Positions 45,180 through 56,294 of a stretch of DNA of 64,000 bases are shown here, in pieces (position 1 is the first letter of the stretch; every line of letters starts with the position of its first letter). This DNA comes from Pochonia chlamydosporia 170 (lineage: Eukaryota > Ascomycota > Sordariomycetes > Hypocreales > Clavicipitaceae), in the NCBI RefSeq assembly GCF_001653235.2, contig NC_035795.1, forward strand, positions 1,798,001 through 1,862,000, read 5' to 3'. Position numbers and translations under genes: made by a program. The notes under the pieces were generated by a model. That model did no database searches. It was given only the letters and a program-made list of their open reading frames with translations, and was not told the origin of the DNA.

Positions 45180-47540
45180 TTAAATCAAGAACTTTCCTCC
45201 ACATCCACCGCACACATCTCCCGCCGACTCGACAACAGTTTCTGGTCCAAGATGCTCTTTTGCAACCCTGGATAACTCGGATACATTTAGACACCGCAGT
45301 TCACACACAGAACACACCCTTGATATACCGGGAGCCATGATGGCCAGCCCTGTAGCCGTACATGTAGCTGTGATTCAAAGTATTAGCTCACCATAACGGA
45401 AGCCATCACATGGAAACTCACCAAAAGAATGTCCGTTTTCACAAATCGACTCATCGCCCAGCACTACTAGCCCCGTCTGACAGAAAACACACTGCTGCTT
45501 CGGAACGAGCCCCTTGAACATGTGCCTTAGTGGCGTCTCGTACATCAACGACCTGTCTGTTGTCCCCGACAGGAAACTTGGCATAGTCAATATTCTCCCA
45601 TACATTGCCTCCCACACGGTTCCCTCCGTCGTCAGCTTGGGCATATGCTGCACTCTCGACTCCATTTGCTGACCTGTATCCCAGGAAAATAGTACTCTTG
45701 ACCGCGGCCGCCTTTCCGTATGTTGGGTGGTGTGCTTCGAAGCCACGACAGCGAGACACCCGTCCCCGGGTGACGCAGCTACACCCCAGAGCCGGAAGCG
45801 ATGGGGGTATACTTTGGACTGGGTCTCTTCTTCTGCGAGGAGCGTCATGTCGTGGACTTCGGGCTCGTCGAATTCAGAGTCGGTGTCTGACGCGGAGTCC
45901 ACGCCGCCTAGGGCCTCGACCCGCGTCACTTCGCGGCTGATGGAGCGTTGGATGCGCTCGACCCATTGTGGGAGAGGCGCTGTGGGTGGCAGGTTGGTTT
46001 CGAACCAGTTTTGGTTGGTTGGTGTTGCGGAGAGGCGGATGAGTGTGTATTGTGGTTCAGGGGGTTTCTGAGATGGGTCGGGGTGATGGATGACGAGACC
46101 TGCTGAGTTAGCTATGGACACGAACATGATAGGTGAAGGCTGAGGATAGTACCTGTGATAGGGTTCGTAGAGGTCTCTTCGGGCGGCGGGTACAAGGTTG
46201 AACACTCCTGTGGTGAATGAGGTTCGGGCAGTTGACTTGGGTTTGCACACAGGTCAATCTGAAAGGGTTTGACGACAAATGGTGTGGCTATCACTCCGCG
46301 AGCCATTTGGGCATCATTTTCTTGCCAGATCTGCAACAAGTTAGCTCCAATTCTTACCAAAATTGATCAAACATAGCACACCGTGTCTTCCCATTCCACA
46401 AAAGCATCCGCGGAGAGAAAAGTACATATCGACATGGTGTTGACATCTTCAACCCGCACGCTGGGATCCTGACCGCGGTGCCACCGCCCCTGGATAGTGA
46501 CTCGCCGGAACCCAACGTGGCTCCTTGCCACATACGCTATTGTTGCTGTTCGATATTCATCCGTGATATGCCACGGACTCCATGTGAGGGAGAATGCTCC
46601 TCCACTTGGTACGAAGTCTGGATCTGCTGCATCAGCAGGCTGTATAACTTGTTAGCTGACCTTTGAAACCACCATCAAGACGAGATGCATCAACTCACCG
46701 CATGTGGACCTGTGCCGTCGAACCGATCAATCTCAAATATCTCCCAGCCTGCCTCCTCCGTAGGACCACCCTCCGCATTCAAAGTCTTATAAAAGAACTG
46801 CACTCCCATGACCACAACTTCCCTGGCATCGTTCAAATACGCAAGTAACCCCATTCCAGAGCCAATTTCCTTCGCCCACGCAAAAGAAACAATCCGCTCG
46901 TCCATGTTTCGAAACCCATTCACGCTCTCCCCATCCGGAATGGGCAAGTTCGCACCCAAGCCCCAAAGAAGCTTCCAGTGTTTAAAAGTCCTTGTCCTGG
47001 AACTCGACGACATGGCTAACTTCTGGTCAATATGCTCGCCCAGCGCAACGATGCTCCCCGAAGTAGTCAGCGCCGTCAAGACGGGCCTCAGATTTTGCCC
47101 CAAACCGTTCGGAGACCACTCCAGATGGACAGTTTGTCCCACGGCCGAACCAGCTGCCGTCGCCTCACTGCTGCCTACACCTTTGAACACGAAGGCCTCT
47201 CCGGTGGCTGGAGCCGGTAGATTGACGCCCGCAAAGGCGCATAGCGGTCCATTGATAGCAGGATCTGGGCGGATGATGCCGCATGCTGTCAGGGAGAGGG
47301 AGAACTGCGGCTGGACAAATTCTTCGTCGCCGGGGTCGTCTGTATTACTGACTGCCCTGGGGTGCTCAGGTAAAAAGATGTGGATCGTGTCATCTGTCGC
47401 GACGGCTAGTTCACCGTCGCAGGACCAAGCTATGGCGTGGGATGCCAACGGTCGAGCTCTTATGTCAAGAGGCTCTAATGGCCTGGCCTATGGTCTCGTC
47501 AGCCCCTGCGTCATCGCTGAAGAAAATCACTGAATGTCAT
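45180..47540 (-). CDS. Transcription factor IIIC subunit (delta N-terminal domain and TFIIIC zinc finger)
   Basis: Six exons: 47540-47531, 47474-46699, 46639-46382, 46330-46153, 46099-45422 and 45367-45180, 695 aa. TFIIIC recruits RNA polymerase III to tRNA and 5S genes. The N-terminal beta-propeller-like part reads LASHAIAWSCDGELAVATDD, TVHLEWSPNGLGQ and FSLTWSPWHITDEYRTA. The C-terminal zinc-finger domain has CVFCQTGL, ENGHSFGATCTATGLAIMAP, SRVCSVCELRCL and CGGCGGKF, as in the human GTF3C4 and S. pombe Sfc9 type of subunit. The first coding exon is 10 nt (MTF plus one base); its donor GTGATT is weak, but no in-frame ATG exists between the TAG upstream and LASHAI, and the joined start MTFKPLDIRARP is convincing. 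Confidence 0.87.
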
Positions 47541-48304
47541 GAGTGTTTGAAGTAAATTGTAGATGACGAGAGTCCAAAATTCTTGAGGATGGACGGGAAC
47601 TATGATTCCGACCATCAATTGATAATCACGATTGTGCCAAAACAGGGTCCGTCAAACAGCCAACATGTCTAAATATTCGTTTCTCGGCTCACCTTTGACC
47701 TATCCATTTCAGGCCCCGCAGATGCCCAGCCAGACTGTCTGAAGAATCATGAATATTCCATTCCAGTGAACAAAGTAACTTTTATTCAGGGCGATGCTTG
47801 ACTGTACGCCTGATTGTTCGAGTCACGATCTTCAGCAAAATTGCACGACTGGTGGTATGGAAAGGCATGCTTGCTGACTAAGATAAGACACCATTCTGGC
47901 GACACATACAGCCTGTATTGAAATTCAAGTTATTCCCCCACACACCCAAGTATACACTAACACATCTGATTGTGCCTGGGCATTCAACATGATATGCAAT
48001 ACGTTTCCTGTCTGAATACTTTCGACCACATACTGTATGATTTGATAGCAATGAGAGAGAACTTTCCCTAACAGTCCACCTTTTTTTTAAAGAATTTGGT
48101 GTTAAACTCTTACTTTATTCTTGTAATTTACATCGGGTATACAAAACGGACAAAAAAGCAACTCTGTGAAATACCCAGCATCTCCATTCCGCCAACGCCA
48201 TGCAGCTGAACCACGTTAGCCCGCAACCAACATCCCCTGGCCTCTACATCTATTTTTTTTATTTTTAATTATTCTTTGTCTTTCTTCTTTTAATATAGCC
48301 ATAA
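47541..48304. other. Intergenic TFIIIC gene / GPI8
   Basis: About 0.76 kb, A+T-rich with homopolymer T and A tracts near 48083-48091 and 48251-48266. Holds the TFIIIC-gene promoter and the GPI8 3' flank. No gene supported. Confidence 0.5.
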
Positions 48305-49542
48305 TCATATTTCCAAAAAGGAACCAATTGCCCATAATAACCCGCAGCCAGCTAGAGCCGTCGCACCCGCAACCTTTTTAGACCACCACTTATCATCCGT
48401 CAAAACAGTTGCGCCTTGAATCTTGGCCACTGGCTCAGTGGGAACGCTAGCCGGCACCGATGACACATTTCTACGAGCGGCATCTTCTTCGGCCTCCTTC
48501 TCCCGCAATACAGCAATAGTCTTGCTTAGTTCCAATAATTGCTCATCCAGCGATGAGCTAGAGTCGCGATCGACTTCCACGTTCTGAATATTGCCGAAAA
48601 AGTCGGTGATGAGGCGACTGCGAGCACCTTCAGCACCACCAGGGAAAAGGTCATAGCGAACTCCAGCATGCGAGTGAATCTTCTCGTAGTCATAACTGTC
48701 GAATAGTTCGCCTACAGTCTTTGGGCTGTTCAAATCCTTGACTTGGTTCTCGAGAAACTCTAGATTGTAATAGGTGTATCGATCGATAACCGCAACACCG
48801 ACGTCGTTATCGGCGTGATGCGAATACGACGATTGATCTAATTCGGAGGATCCTGTGGCGATGATATTCGGCGAGTACAGTCTGCTGTACATGGTGTTTG
48901 CTTGACAAGTGTCAATCATGAATAGGATCTCGTGATATCTGCGTTGATGCGAGTTAGCTTGAATGTCCGAATTGCCTATCCTACCATATCACGCATATTT
49001 GCATACCTCTTCTTCTCCCACATCTGTTGGAAAGCATCTGCAAGGTCAAATGAGCCAATTTCTTCGGCGTCCTGAAACTTGAGAAACTCGTTTCCGCCGT
49101 GTCCAGTCATGTAGACCAAAATGTTGCTTCGATCGTCAGTCAGTAGGCGCTTGCTACGAGGCATCTCATCGCCAACACGGTCTGTCAGAAGCCGGATAAA
49201 GTTCTCAACTGTGACCTCGTAGCCGCGGTAGTCGACTTCGATGTTGTCTCCGTACAAATCAACGGCTCGATCGGAGTTGCTGTAGACGGTGCCCGGGAAT
49301 GCGTTGCGAGGGTTACATGCCATATCGTCGGGTAGCATTAGGATGATCTGTGAATCGGGAATGCCCAGTCGTTTTACCGTTCTGTAAATGGAAAGCACGT
49401 TTGCTAGATGGCGATAGTTGAACCAGAATCGCGACGTGCACACCAGCACAGCCCAATTGCTCGTGTGCTCCGACAGAGCGGCAGAGGCGAACATGGCCAC
49501 CGCCAGCGCCGCAGCCCGCAGCTGCGAGCTCGAGAGCTTCAT
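48305..49542 (-). CDS. GPI8: GPI-anchor transamidase catalytic subunit
   Basis: Two exons, 49542-49007 and 48938-48305, 389 aa. It is the C13 (legumain-like) protease that cuts the GPI signal and transfers the protein to the lipid in the ER. The signal peptide covers residues 1-23. The catalytic dyad is His148 in MTGHGG and Cys190 in MIDTCQAN, spaced as in yeast Gpi8 (His157/Cys199). Other conserved stretches are [35 protein letters not shown] and [21 protein letters not shown] luminal stalk and one C-terminal membrane helix ([17 protein letters not shown]) follow. The product matures GPI proteins such as the two found in this window. Confidence 0.95.
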
Positions 49543-50221
49543 CGTGAGTCGCGAATAATTGTGTTGGCAGCAAACGAGTGAGATATGGCGTCAAATGTTA
49601 TCATCCGCCACGTTTTGATTCCGACAAAAGGCTCCCAGGTGCCGCCCGGAGCTTGGATAGATGGATGGTGATGATACTGGCTTGTCAGGGTGGTGACTGA
49701 CAGACGCGAGGTGACAGATCACCAGGGGTGGGCTTACAAATTGGGGCCACTTGGGTGCAGAAGGTGCAAGGGGGGTGCGCAATGTGCACACTAATAAGGT
49801 GGCAATTCCACGGTTTGTCCACTCCTGGTTCTGGACATGGAATTATAGTGTGTATCGTGATGATTCAAAATATTGTTGTTATAAAAATACAAATCACCCC
49901 TGGCTTCACGATATACCGATACATTGTGATCTCGTTGTTCTATTACTAATTGTCTTTGCGAGCCAGCTTCCAAAACGGGAGTAAAAAGCTAATTACAGTA
50001 GCAACTTAGAGCAGCCCCTTCTCGCGTCCATCCAGCTCAGCTAGGGGTATCTATTGAGCGACAATATCAGAACGACATAAGGGCACTAGTCCACTCCCTT
50101 CAAGGTACATTGCATAAATTGTAACTTTTTTTCCATCCCCGACAGCCGCAAAACGCCCAATTTTCTTACCATAGAAGTCGGAATTAATGCAAGGATGCTA
50201 CCAAACTCCTTCTTTGCCTCT
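49543..50221. other. Intergenic GPI8 / F-box-like gene
   Basis: Promoter region of GPI8 and 3' flank of the next minus-strand gene. No gene supported. Confidence 0.5.
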
Positions 50222-51742
50222 TCACTCAAAGTCCATAAGTTCATCGTCGTCATCATCGTCTTGGTCCATCATAAAGCTTAGAAAGGAAGAACCAGGATGA
50301 TCCGCGCCACAGCAGGGACAGTTTCCCTCATCATCAGTTTCCCAGTCCGCTTCGCTGATCTCGTATCCGCTAAGCCGCGAAAACTGAACCCAACATCGAC
50401 CGTTGCCATCGCGGTCTGTGGGGACTCGTTTCCAAATTACCTTTTCCGGGTCTCGTGATGAAGTTGGATGGCCTTCTTCGGCAGGAGCAGGTGGCATTGT
50501 ACCGAGCGTCGGGTGGAAATGCCTGTTATGATGGACAAGACCCTCAATTTCGTCATCTCCATCATCAAAGCCATCAGAGTCTTCATCGGACCCTTTGCCC
50601 TTGTGCGCCCTTACTACCCTGGCACACCACCGTTTCCCGGATAGAGGTTGCAGGTATTTTGTGTGGGCAATGAAGGATGGCGACGCATCCAAGTACAAAC
50701 CCTCATCCTTCAGCATGCCGCTTAATTCGGCTGAGGCCTTCAATCCGGCATCATCAAAAGGCATGCCCGTTACCTGCAACTCGTTCAGGGTACATCCCAG
50801 CTCATGGGAGGCGACCTCATGTAATTCTGATCCCGAAAATGGAAGCAGTGTTTCCGAAAAATTAACGAGATCCAGTCGCAAAGTCAGTAGGCCCGGAAGC
50901 AGACGAGGTCGCGGACTCTTCCTGTCTTCGTGGTTGGGGTCATATGGTGCACGGAGAGCCATCAAGAAGTCCGCAATCTGTGTCCAGGTATAGCACCGAA
51001 ATCCGCCTCGAATCAGTGGTGGCTCCTTCGGCCGCAGTCGCACCTTCAGCAACTGATCTCTCTTGAGGTCAGGATGATAACCTCGTTCGAGCCGATGCTT
51101 CCGGCGTTGGTCGTCGTAGTATCGAGCGATAATTCGCAGATTCAAGTGCGTGATTTTGTTCCGGTAATGGGCACTTAGTTCAGAGAAGTTGCGTAATGCT
51201 TCGGGTGTCGTGAAAGTGAAGTCATTAGACTCCCAAAGATATCGAGTTCCTTCGACATGAAGAGCCTTGCATGTGGCTAGAAAATGTATGGCAATCTGAT
51301 TGCCATGCGACTTTTCTTTATCGGAGAGATTCTCCTGAGATAGTCTAGACAAAGGGTCGATGATGGGATGAGCACTTTGCATGGCGAATTTCAAGATTCT
51401 GAGGATAACTTCAGTCGGCAACCTAGGGCAGCCAAGCTTGTGTGCAGACACGGAAGCCCGAGTCCGCCGTCGAAGAGAAGGGTTCTGCTGCACTAAATGT
51501 GCCTGAGCCACAGGAGACCACGATATGCTGTTTTGTCGAAGTAGCTTTTTGAGTCGCATATTCTCTTCGACGAGAAACTGGTTTCTACGCCTGAGGGGAT
51601 GGTTGTATGATACCTGGGCCTGGTCCTCCTTGTCCCGACATTCCCAGGGAAACGCTGACTACCAGAACATCAGCAAATGTCAATGTGTTCGAAGGGCCAC
51701 TACATTATTCAAGGGCTTTCTTACCGCCAAAGGGCGAGCCAT
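50222..51742 (-). CDS. F-box-like domain protein, conserved in filamentous fungi
   Basis: Two exons, 51742-51725 and 51658-50222, 484 aa. The first exon encodes just MARPLA. A short coiled-coil-like region (RNQFLVEENMRLKKLLRQ) precedes an F-box-like motif (CPRLPTEVILRILKFAM) near residues 80-100. The middle part includes FLATCKALHVEGTRYLWESN and a leucine-rich section (LLPGLLTLRLDLVNFSETLL). A C-terminal motif with a CxCCxxxH-like arrangement (EGNCPCCGADHPG) and an acidic tail (DQDDDDDDELMDFE) ends the protein. F-box proteins connect substrates to SCF ubiquitin ligases; substrate unknown. Confidence 0.82.
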
Positions 51743-53603
51743 GATGAGATTTTTGTTTCTTTACAGAAAAATGATTATGATTCGGCGTTGCTCGAGAATA
51801 AATGACGGTTGAGTACCCGTGTGGCCTAGGAGACCTCTCACCCGTCGATGAGTCGTTTGGAGAGGTGAACCGAAGTAGGGGCAAAAGGAGATCAAGTGTC
51901 CCAAATAATAGCAGAGACTGTAAATTTTGGGATCTGATGGCGGATGCTGAAGTCCAGAATCTTCCGGAAACAAGTGAGGATAATGGAAGTTTACTTAAGT
52001 ATGGAATCCAGCGGGTCGACTGTCATCAATGAATGTTGGGAATTGCAGTGAAAGTTTCTGTGTGAGCTGCCAGCTGCCAGCGACCGGTCGCCAGCTGAAC
52101 GTTCAATGTTGTCGAGAGGAGAAAAAAACTGTTGAAGGAAGTCACAGGTCCATAAGGTCGTACATCGCTCCTGCTTTCCAATCTCGGCCAGTGTCACACA
52201 GGAGTTACGAACACGATGCCGGGCACTTCATAGGTCGAGTCCGAATCGATGATGATAAGGTAAGTGAGCAGGCGCCACGAACTGGCCGAGGTGGGGGTTC
52301 AATAGCCCAGTCATCAACTTTTCGCTGATGACGGTCTAGTGAGGCTTGCCACAATACTTGACTATGGGGGGAACAGATGATGCTGTCGTTGGGAGAAGCG
52401 GAAGTCAATCCCTTTGTGAATGAGAAGGATTAGGGTGCGAGCTGTGACATGTAAATCAAAACCAGGACCTGCATTTGGGGGGTCAATGTTGAACATAAAT
52501 TGTCTCAAGGGTCTTCCTTTCTTTGGGCCCGATTCACTTCGGCGCACTTGCCCGACAGCCAGAGCTGGCCCAGTTCATGTCTCGATTGAACCGTTCTTTC
52601 CGGAGAAATCACACACAATAGAAGCGGCAGGTGGTGCAGCTAGCAGCGCGGGGACAAGCACTGGCCACCCGCGCCTTCCTTCCCGTCCTGTACATCTGGG
52701 ACAAGACTGAACCCACCAGAAAGAACATCATGCATACCACTTCCTGTGCAGACGTGTCAAGCTGGTCAAGGACTACGGAGCAGTCTAGGCTCAATGGTCT
52801 TGTCAGCGCAGGTCGCCAGCCACGCGAGCTCCAAAATTGCACACACGGCAAGTGCACCCACAGTTTCATGCAGGCATTGTGAAGAATCACCTGTGCAAGT
52901 ATCTGGTTTGTTTGTTCAACTGGGAGTGGTTCTTCATGTGATGCTAACTTGTTTAGGGTGCTATTTCCATTTACTCAATATCAACTTGGCTGCACACAAT
53001 GGTGAAATTTGAAGTGTCTTCAAGTTCACCGAAAGAATTTACAGTTTACCGACAAATGTCGCGGAATGCATTCGAAAACATTTCCTTTTCTTTTATGGAA
53101 CAGATAAACCTGGTCAACATGACATCACTAACATGTCTCAGCGATGTATTTCGGGTTGTCGCCTCACCAGTCCGTGATCGGCTTTAGAAACACCAGAGAC
53201 CCAGCGCCTGTCAGCCAAGTGTGGCGGATTATTCGTGCACATGCATCTCGTGGCGCATTAATATATGCAGCATAAGTCTTCTGACTAGAAATATGTCTCT
53301 AGTTGCATGTTTGCTCGGGAGCCATCGTCTGATATTGCCATTTGCGGCGTCAATACTAGACTCCTCATGAATCAATACCTATATATTTCTCCAGACACAA
53401 AATACTTTACCCAGCCTCAATCAATCTAGCCAGAACGACGCCCTTCGAAGCCGGACCACTTCTCATCAACAGATCTTTCTACGTTTATGCTGTCGCCACC
53501 AGTTAGAGTGGCACTCGATTCAATGGTTTGAAAAGCTGATATCGCTCAAAAGTCTATCTGCACCTTTAACCCGCTAGTGTTTATATTTGCCCGTCATTGA
53601 TAC
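51743..53603. other. Gene-free interval
   Basis: About 1.9 kb. Contains the promoter of the F-box-like gene and the 3' flank of DPH5. Open frames are short and overlap on both strands. No gene supported. Confidence 0.45.
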
Positions 53604-54569
53604 TTAAAGTTGTTTCCCATACTCTGCCTTCCAAATTCTATCCCATCTATCCTTATCCACAGCAAATTCCCGAACGAAATCAAGCTCCAGTTCATGCGTT
53701 CTCCTTCCAAGCAAAACCAGACTATGCAGTGGAGGGCCGAGCAAATCATCTGTTGAACACAATTCCTCCAGTGTTCCAGCCACGAACTTCTCCGTCTTCC
53801 CTCCCACGCGAGCGGCGCCAATGGCCAGACTGTCACGAGTATACGCACCTTCCTTCTTCTCATCCTCGATTTCGATCATTTGCTGTGCGCATTGTCCAAC
53901 CGTCATGTATCGTGGGGGCTCATAGACCAGCCTTCCTCTCGCCATGTTCTCCAGGCTCTGTTCTTTGACCTTGATATCCACAAGCACCAATGTATGTAGG
54001 CCAATTTCGCGGTTTTCCTTGATACGGTCGTAGAAGGAGGCAGGTTTCCATGAGTCGGTAAAGAAGACCATGGAGACTGTCTGCCCAAAGTTGTATAGTT
54101 GGAGCCCGCACGCCCCAATGCCCGACATGATGGAGGCATTTGGTACCGTTCGGACGGGAATGGAGAGTTCGCGCGCTCGGATGACAAGGTCGGTGTGCGT
54201 TGTAGCTCTGTATCTCTCATCAGTCCCATGCTTGTTCAAGTTCAACGCCAGGATGCCTACCCGAACGGGTCTCCCACTACAAGGAAGGCTACATCCTCGG
54301 TCTGGGCATCGCGCAGAATCTCGTCACTGTTTGACTCGACCATTTCACGGTCTGCGATTGATATTGAGCGGCCATAGTACTCTTCCTGTAATAGCCTTAG
54401 CTGATATCCTGCTACCAAGGTCGAGGAAGCCTACCAAGACGGATTGATCAACAAGCAAAATGCTGGTGTACGCTTCCAGATAAACTCTGGAGGCCCTCTT
54501 GACGACTTCCAAACCCTTTACCGTAATATCAGTCTCATCTGAGAGGCCAAGGCCCACCAGGTACAGCAT
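53604..54569 (-). CDS. DPH5: Diphthine methyl ester synthase
   Basis: Three exons: 54569-54435, 54385-54261 and 54207-53604, 287 aa, the usual length. The SAM-dependent enzyme makes diphthine methyl ester on eEF2, the step before amidation to diphthamide. The family sequence is nearly complete: [33 protein letters not shown] [67 protein letters not shown] and [20 protein letters not shown]. The first intron has GTAGGC and the second GTAGGC donors; both joins restore conserved sequence. The gene is divergent from SNU23. Confidence 0.95.
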
Positions 54570-54854
54570 TTTGCCTGATTATACGATTCGCGTGTATTGG
54601 GATGTTAAAAAAAAGGCCATCCTGGTGACGGAGGTCGAGATAGAAAATTGCCCCTCCGCGGGGCAGTTTCTGGCGCTGGAGCTGACGGCGCTAAGCCCAA
54701 CTCGGGCTGCAGACCCTTGCTCCAGTGGCCGCCAGTCACTGTGCATTTGTGACAAGAGATCCATCAAGCCAAAAGGTAGCCGTCTGCAACTCCGTTCCAT
54801 CATCAACGCGGCTCGCAGCACAAACAACCTTCGACTCGCTGCGTTGCCACCAGC
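54570..54854. promoter_or_regulatory. Bidirectional promoter region DPH5 / SNU23
   Basis: Only 285 bp separate the start codons of two divergent housekeeping genes, so both promoters and leaders must lie here. No TATA box is evident. Confidence 0.7.
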
Positions 54855-55568
54855 ATGGCCGATTCTAAAAAGGGCAGCGCTTACGGCGCCCCTGCCGGTG
54901 ACACCGACTTCCGAAAAACGTGGGATCTGGACGAATATGCAGCCAAAGCCAAGGACCGCGAGGCCAAAGAGAAGGAAGAGGCGAAGGCGCGCTACGAAGC
55001 AAAGCTCGCAGGCAAAAAATACCACAAGCCATTAACTGGCGACGAGACCTACACCACAGCCCGACGAAATGTCATCGATCTTACCGCACAAGTTGGCAAA
55101 ACACAGCTTGTGCCCGCCGGCGCTGGCGTCGGAAAGCGAGGACGCAGTGCTGGCTTCTACTGCGAGTCGTGCGACCTTACATTCAAAGACAACAAGCAGT
55201 TCATCGAACATTTGAATACTACACAACATTTGCTGAACACGGGGCAGACGACGGAAGTGAAGCGCGCTACGGCGGAGGAGGTTCACGAGCGGATTGCGTA
55301 CTATGTTCGGAGACGGGAAGATTTGGAGAAGGAAAAGGCAACGAGCTTACAGGAGAGGCTACAAATACGAGAAGAGGAGAGAGAAAAGGAGCTGGAGGAA
55401 AGGCGGCAACGAAGGAGAGAGGAGGTGGAGAGGAAGCGAAAAGAGAAGGAAGATGCGGTCAAAGTCAAGACGGAGTATGGCGAGGATGTCCGTATTGAGG
55501 GGGAGCATGACGAGGATGATATGATGGCGCAGATGGGATTTACTGGATTTGGGACATCGAAAAAGTAG
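54855..55568 (+). CDS. SNU23: U4/U6.U5 tri-snRNP zinc-finger protein (ZMAT2-type)
   Basis: Single exon of 237 aa. A U1-type C2H2 zinc finger is at residues about 99-124 (FYCESCDLTFKDNKQFIEHL, then NTTQH). The N-terminal FRKTWDLDEYAAKAKDREAK and KPLTGDETYTTARRNVIDL are typical of the spliceosomal Snu23/ZMAT2 family, which enters with the tri-snRNP and leaves on activation. Residues about 150-210 form a long charged helix (EKEKATSLQERLQIREEE, RKRKEKED), and the protein ends MMAQMGFTGFGTSKK, another family hallmark. Divergent neighbour DPH5. Confidence 0.94.
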   Translation: MADSKKGSAYGAPAGDTDFRKTWDLDEYAAKAKDREAKEKEEAKARYEAKLAGKKYHKPLTGDETYTTARRNVIDLTAQVGKTQLVPAGAGVGKRGRSAGFYCESCDLTFKDNKQFIEHLNTTQHLLNTGQTTEVKRATAEEVHERIAYYVRRREDLEKEKATSLQERLQIREEEREKELEERRQRRREEVERKRKEKEDAVKVKTEYGEDVRIEGEHDEDDMMAQMGFTGFGTSKK

Positions 55569-56294
55569 TGGGCCGAGTAATAGAAAGGACGATAGAATTC
55601 AAATTTGATACCCCTTGAGAGTTGTTTCGATGGCGAGTTGCACAACCTATGACTAAATGTGGGTGACGAGCATCTGTTTCGCAGCGCAGCAAAGAGTTTG
55701 CACCGTAAGAAGCTCTTGCAGTAATAATTTATAAAGCCGTAAACCATTACCGTTGACAGCATCGCAATGGACCTTTAGTTCAAATATTGGAACTGGATGC
55801 ATGTGAGCTTGACGGTTGAACCGTTGGTACCATTGGACTAAGCTGCAACCCATGGTGCCCCACGCCGCAACTGCCTGTTCCCATGAACCAGTCGAACTCA
55901 CCAAGCTCACTCTCGCCCTGACCAGGGTCTGACATCCCAAATCAACCACGTATCATTCCTTGGCATCTCCAACTCATCCTCGGAGGGCACTGTCCCATCT
56001 TGGAAGGCAACAAAAGGCTCGGCAACGCCATTTGGGACTGAGTCGCCGCAGTGTGCAGTCTCGACCACAAAGACTTCAACATCCTCGCCTGGAGCGTGGT
56101 GAGAGGCACGTCCAACAGACTGAGCCGTCTCTTGGCACTCCTCAATCGCTACTACCAAGCCAATTGCACGCGACGAGGCAAAGCATAGTCCTGACGTTTT
56201 GTTGTCCTTTAAAGCTGCCTGGGCTGCCCACCTAGCCACTGCTTGCAGAAGGCAAAAATCGTCTCTTTCAAGCTCCAATTTCGTTGCGTGAGCG
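55569..56294. other. Intergenic SNU23 / ALG1
   Basis: About 0.73 kb. A minus-strand frame (55907-56371) overlaps the ALG1 start, and a 39-nt tRNA-like hairpin is at 55806-55844. Both are discussed in the findings. No gene firmly supported. Confidence 0.45.
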
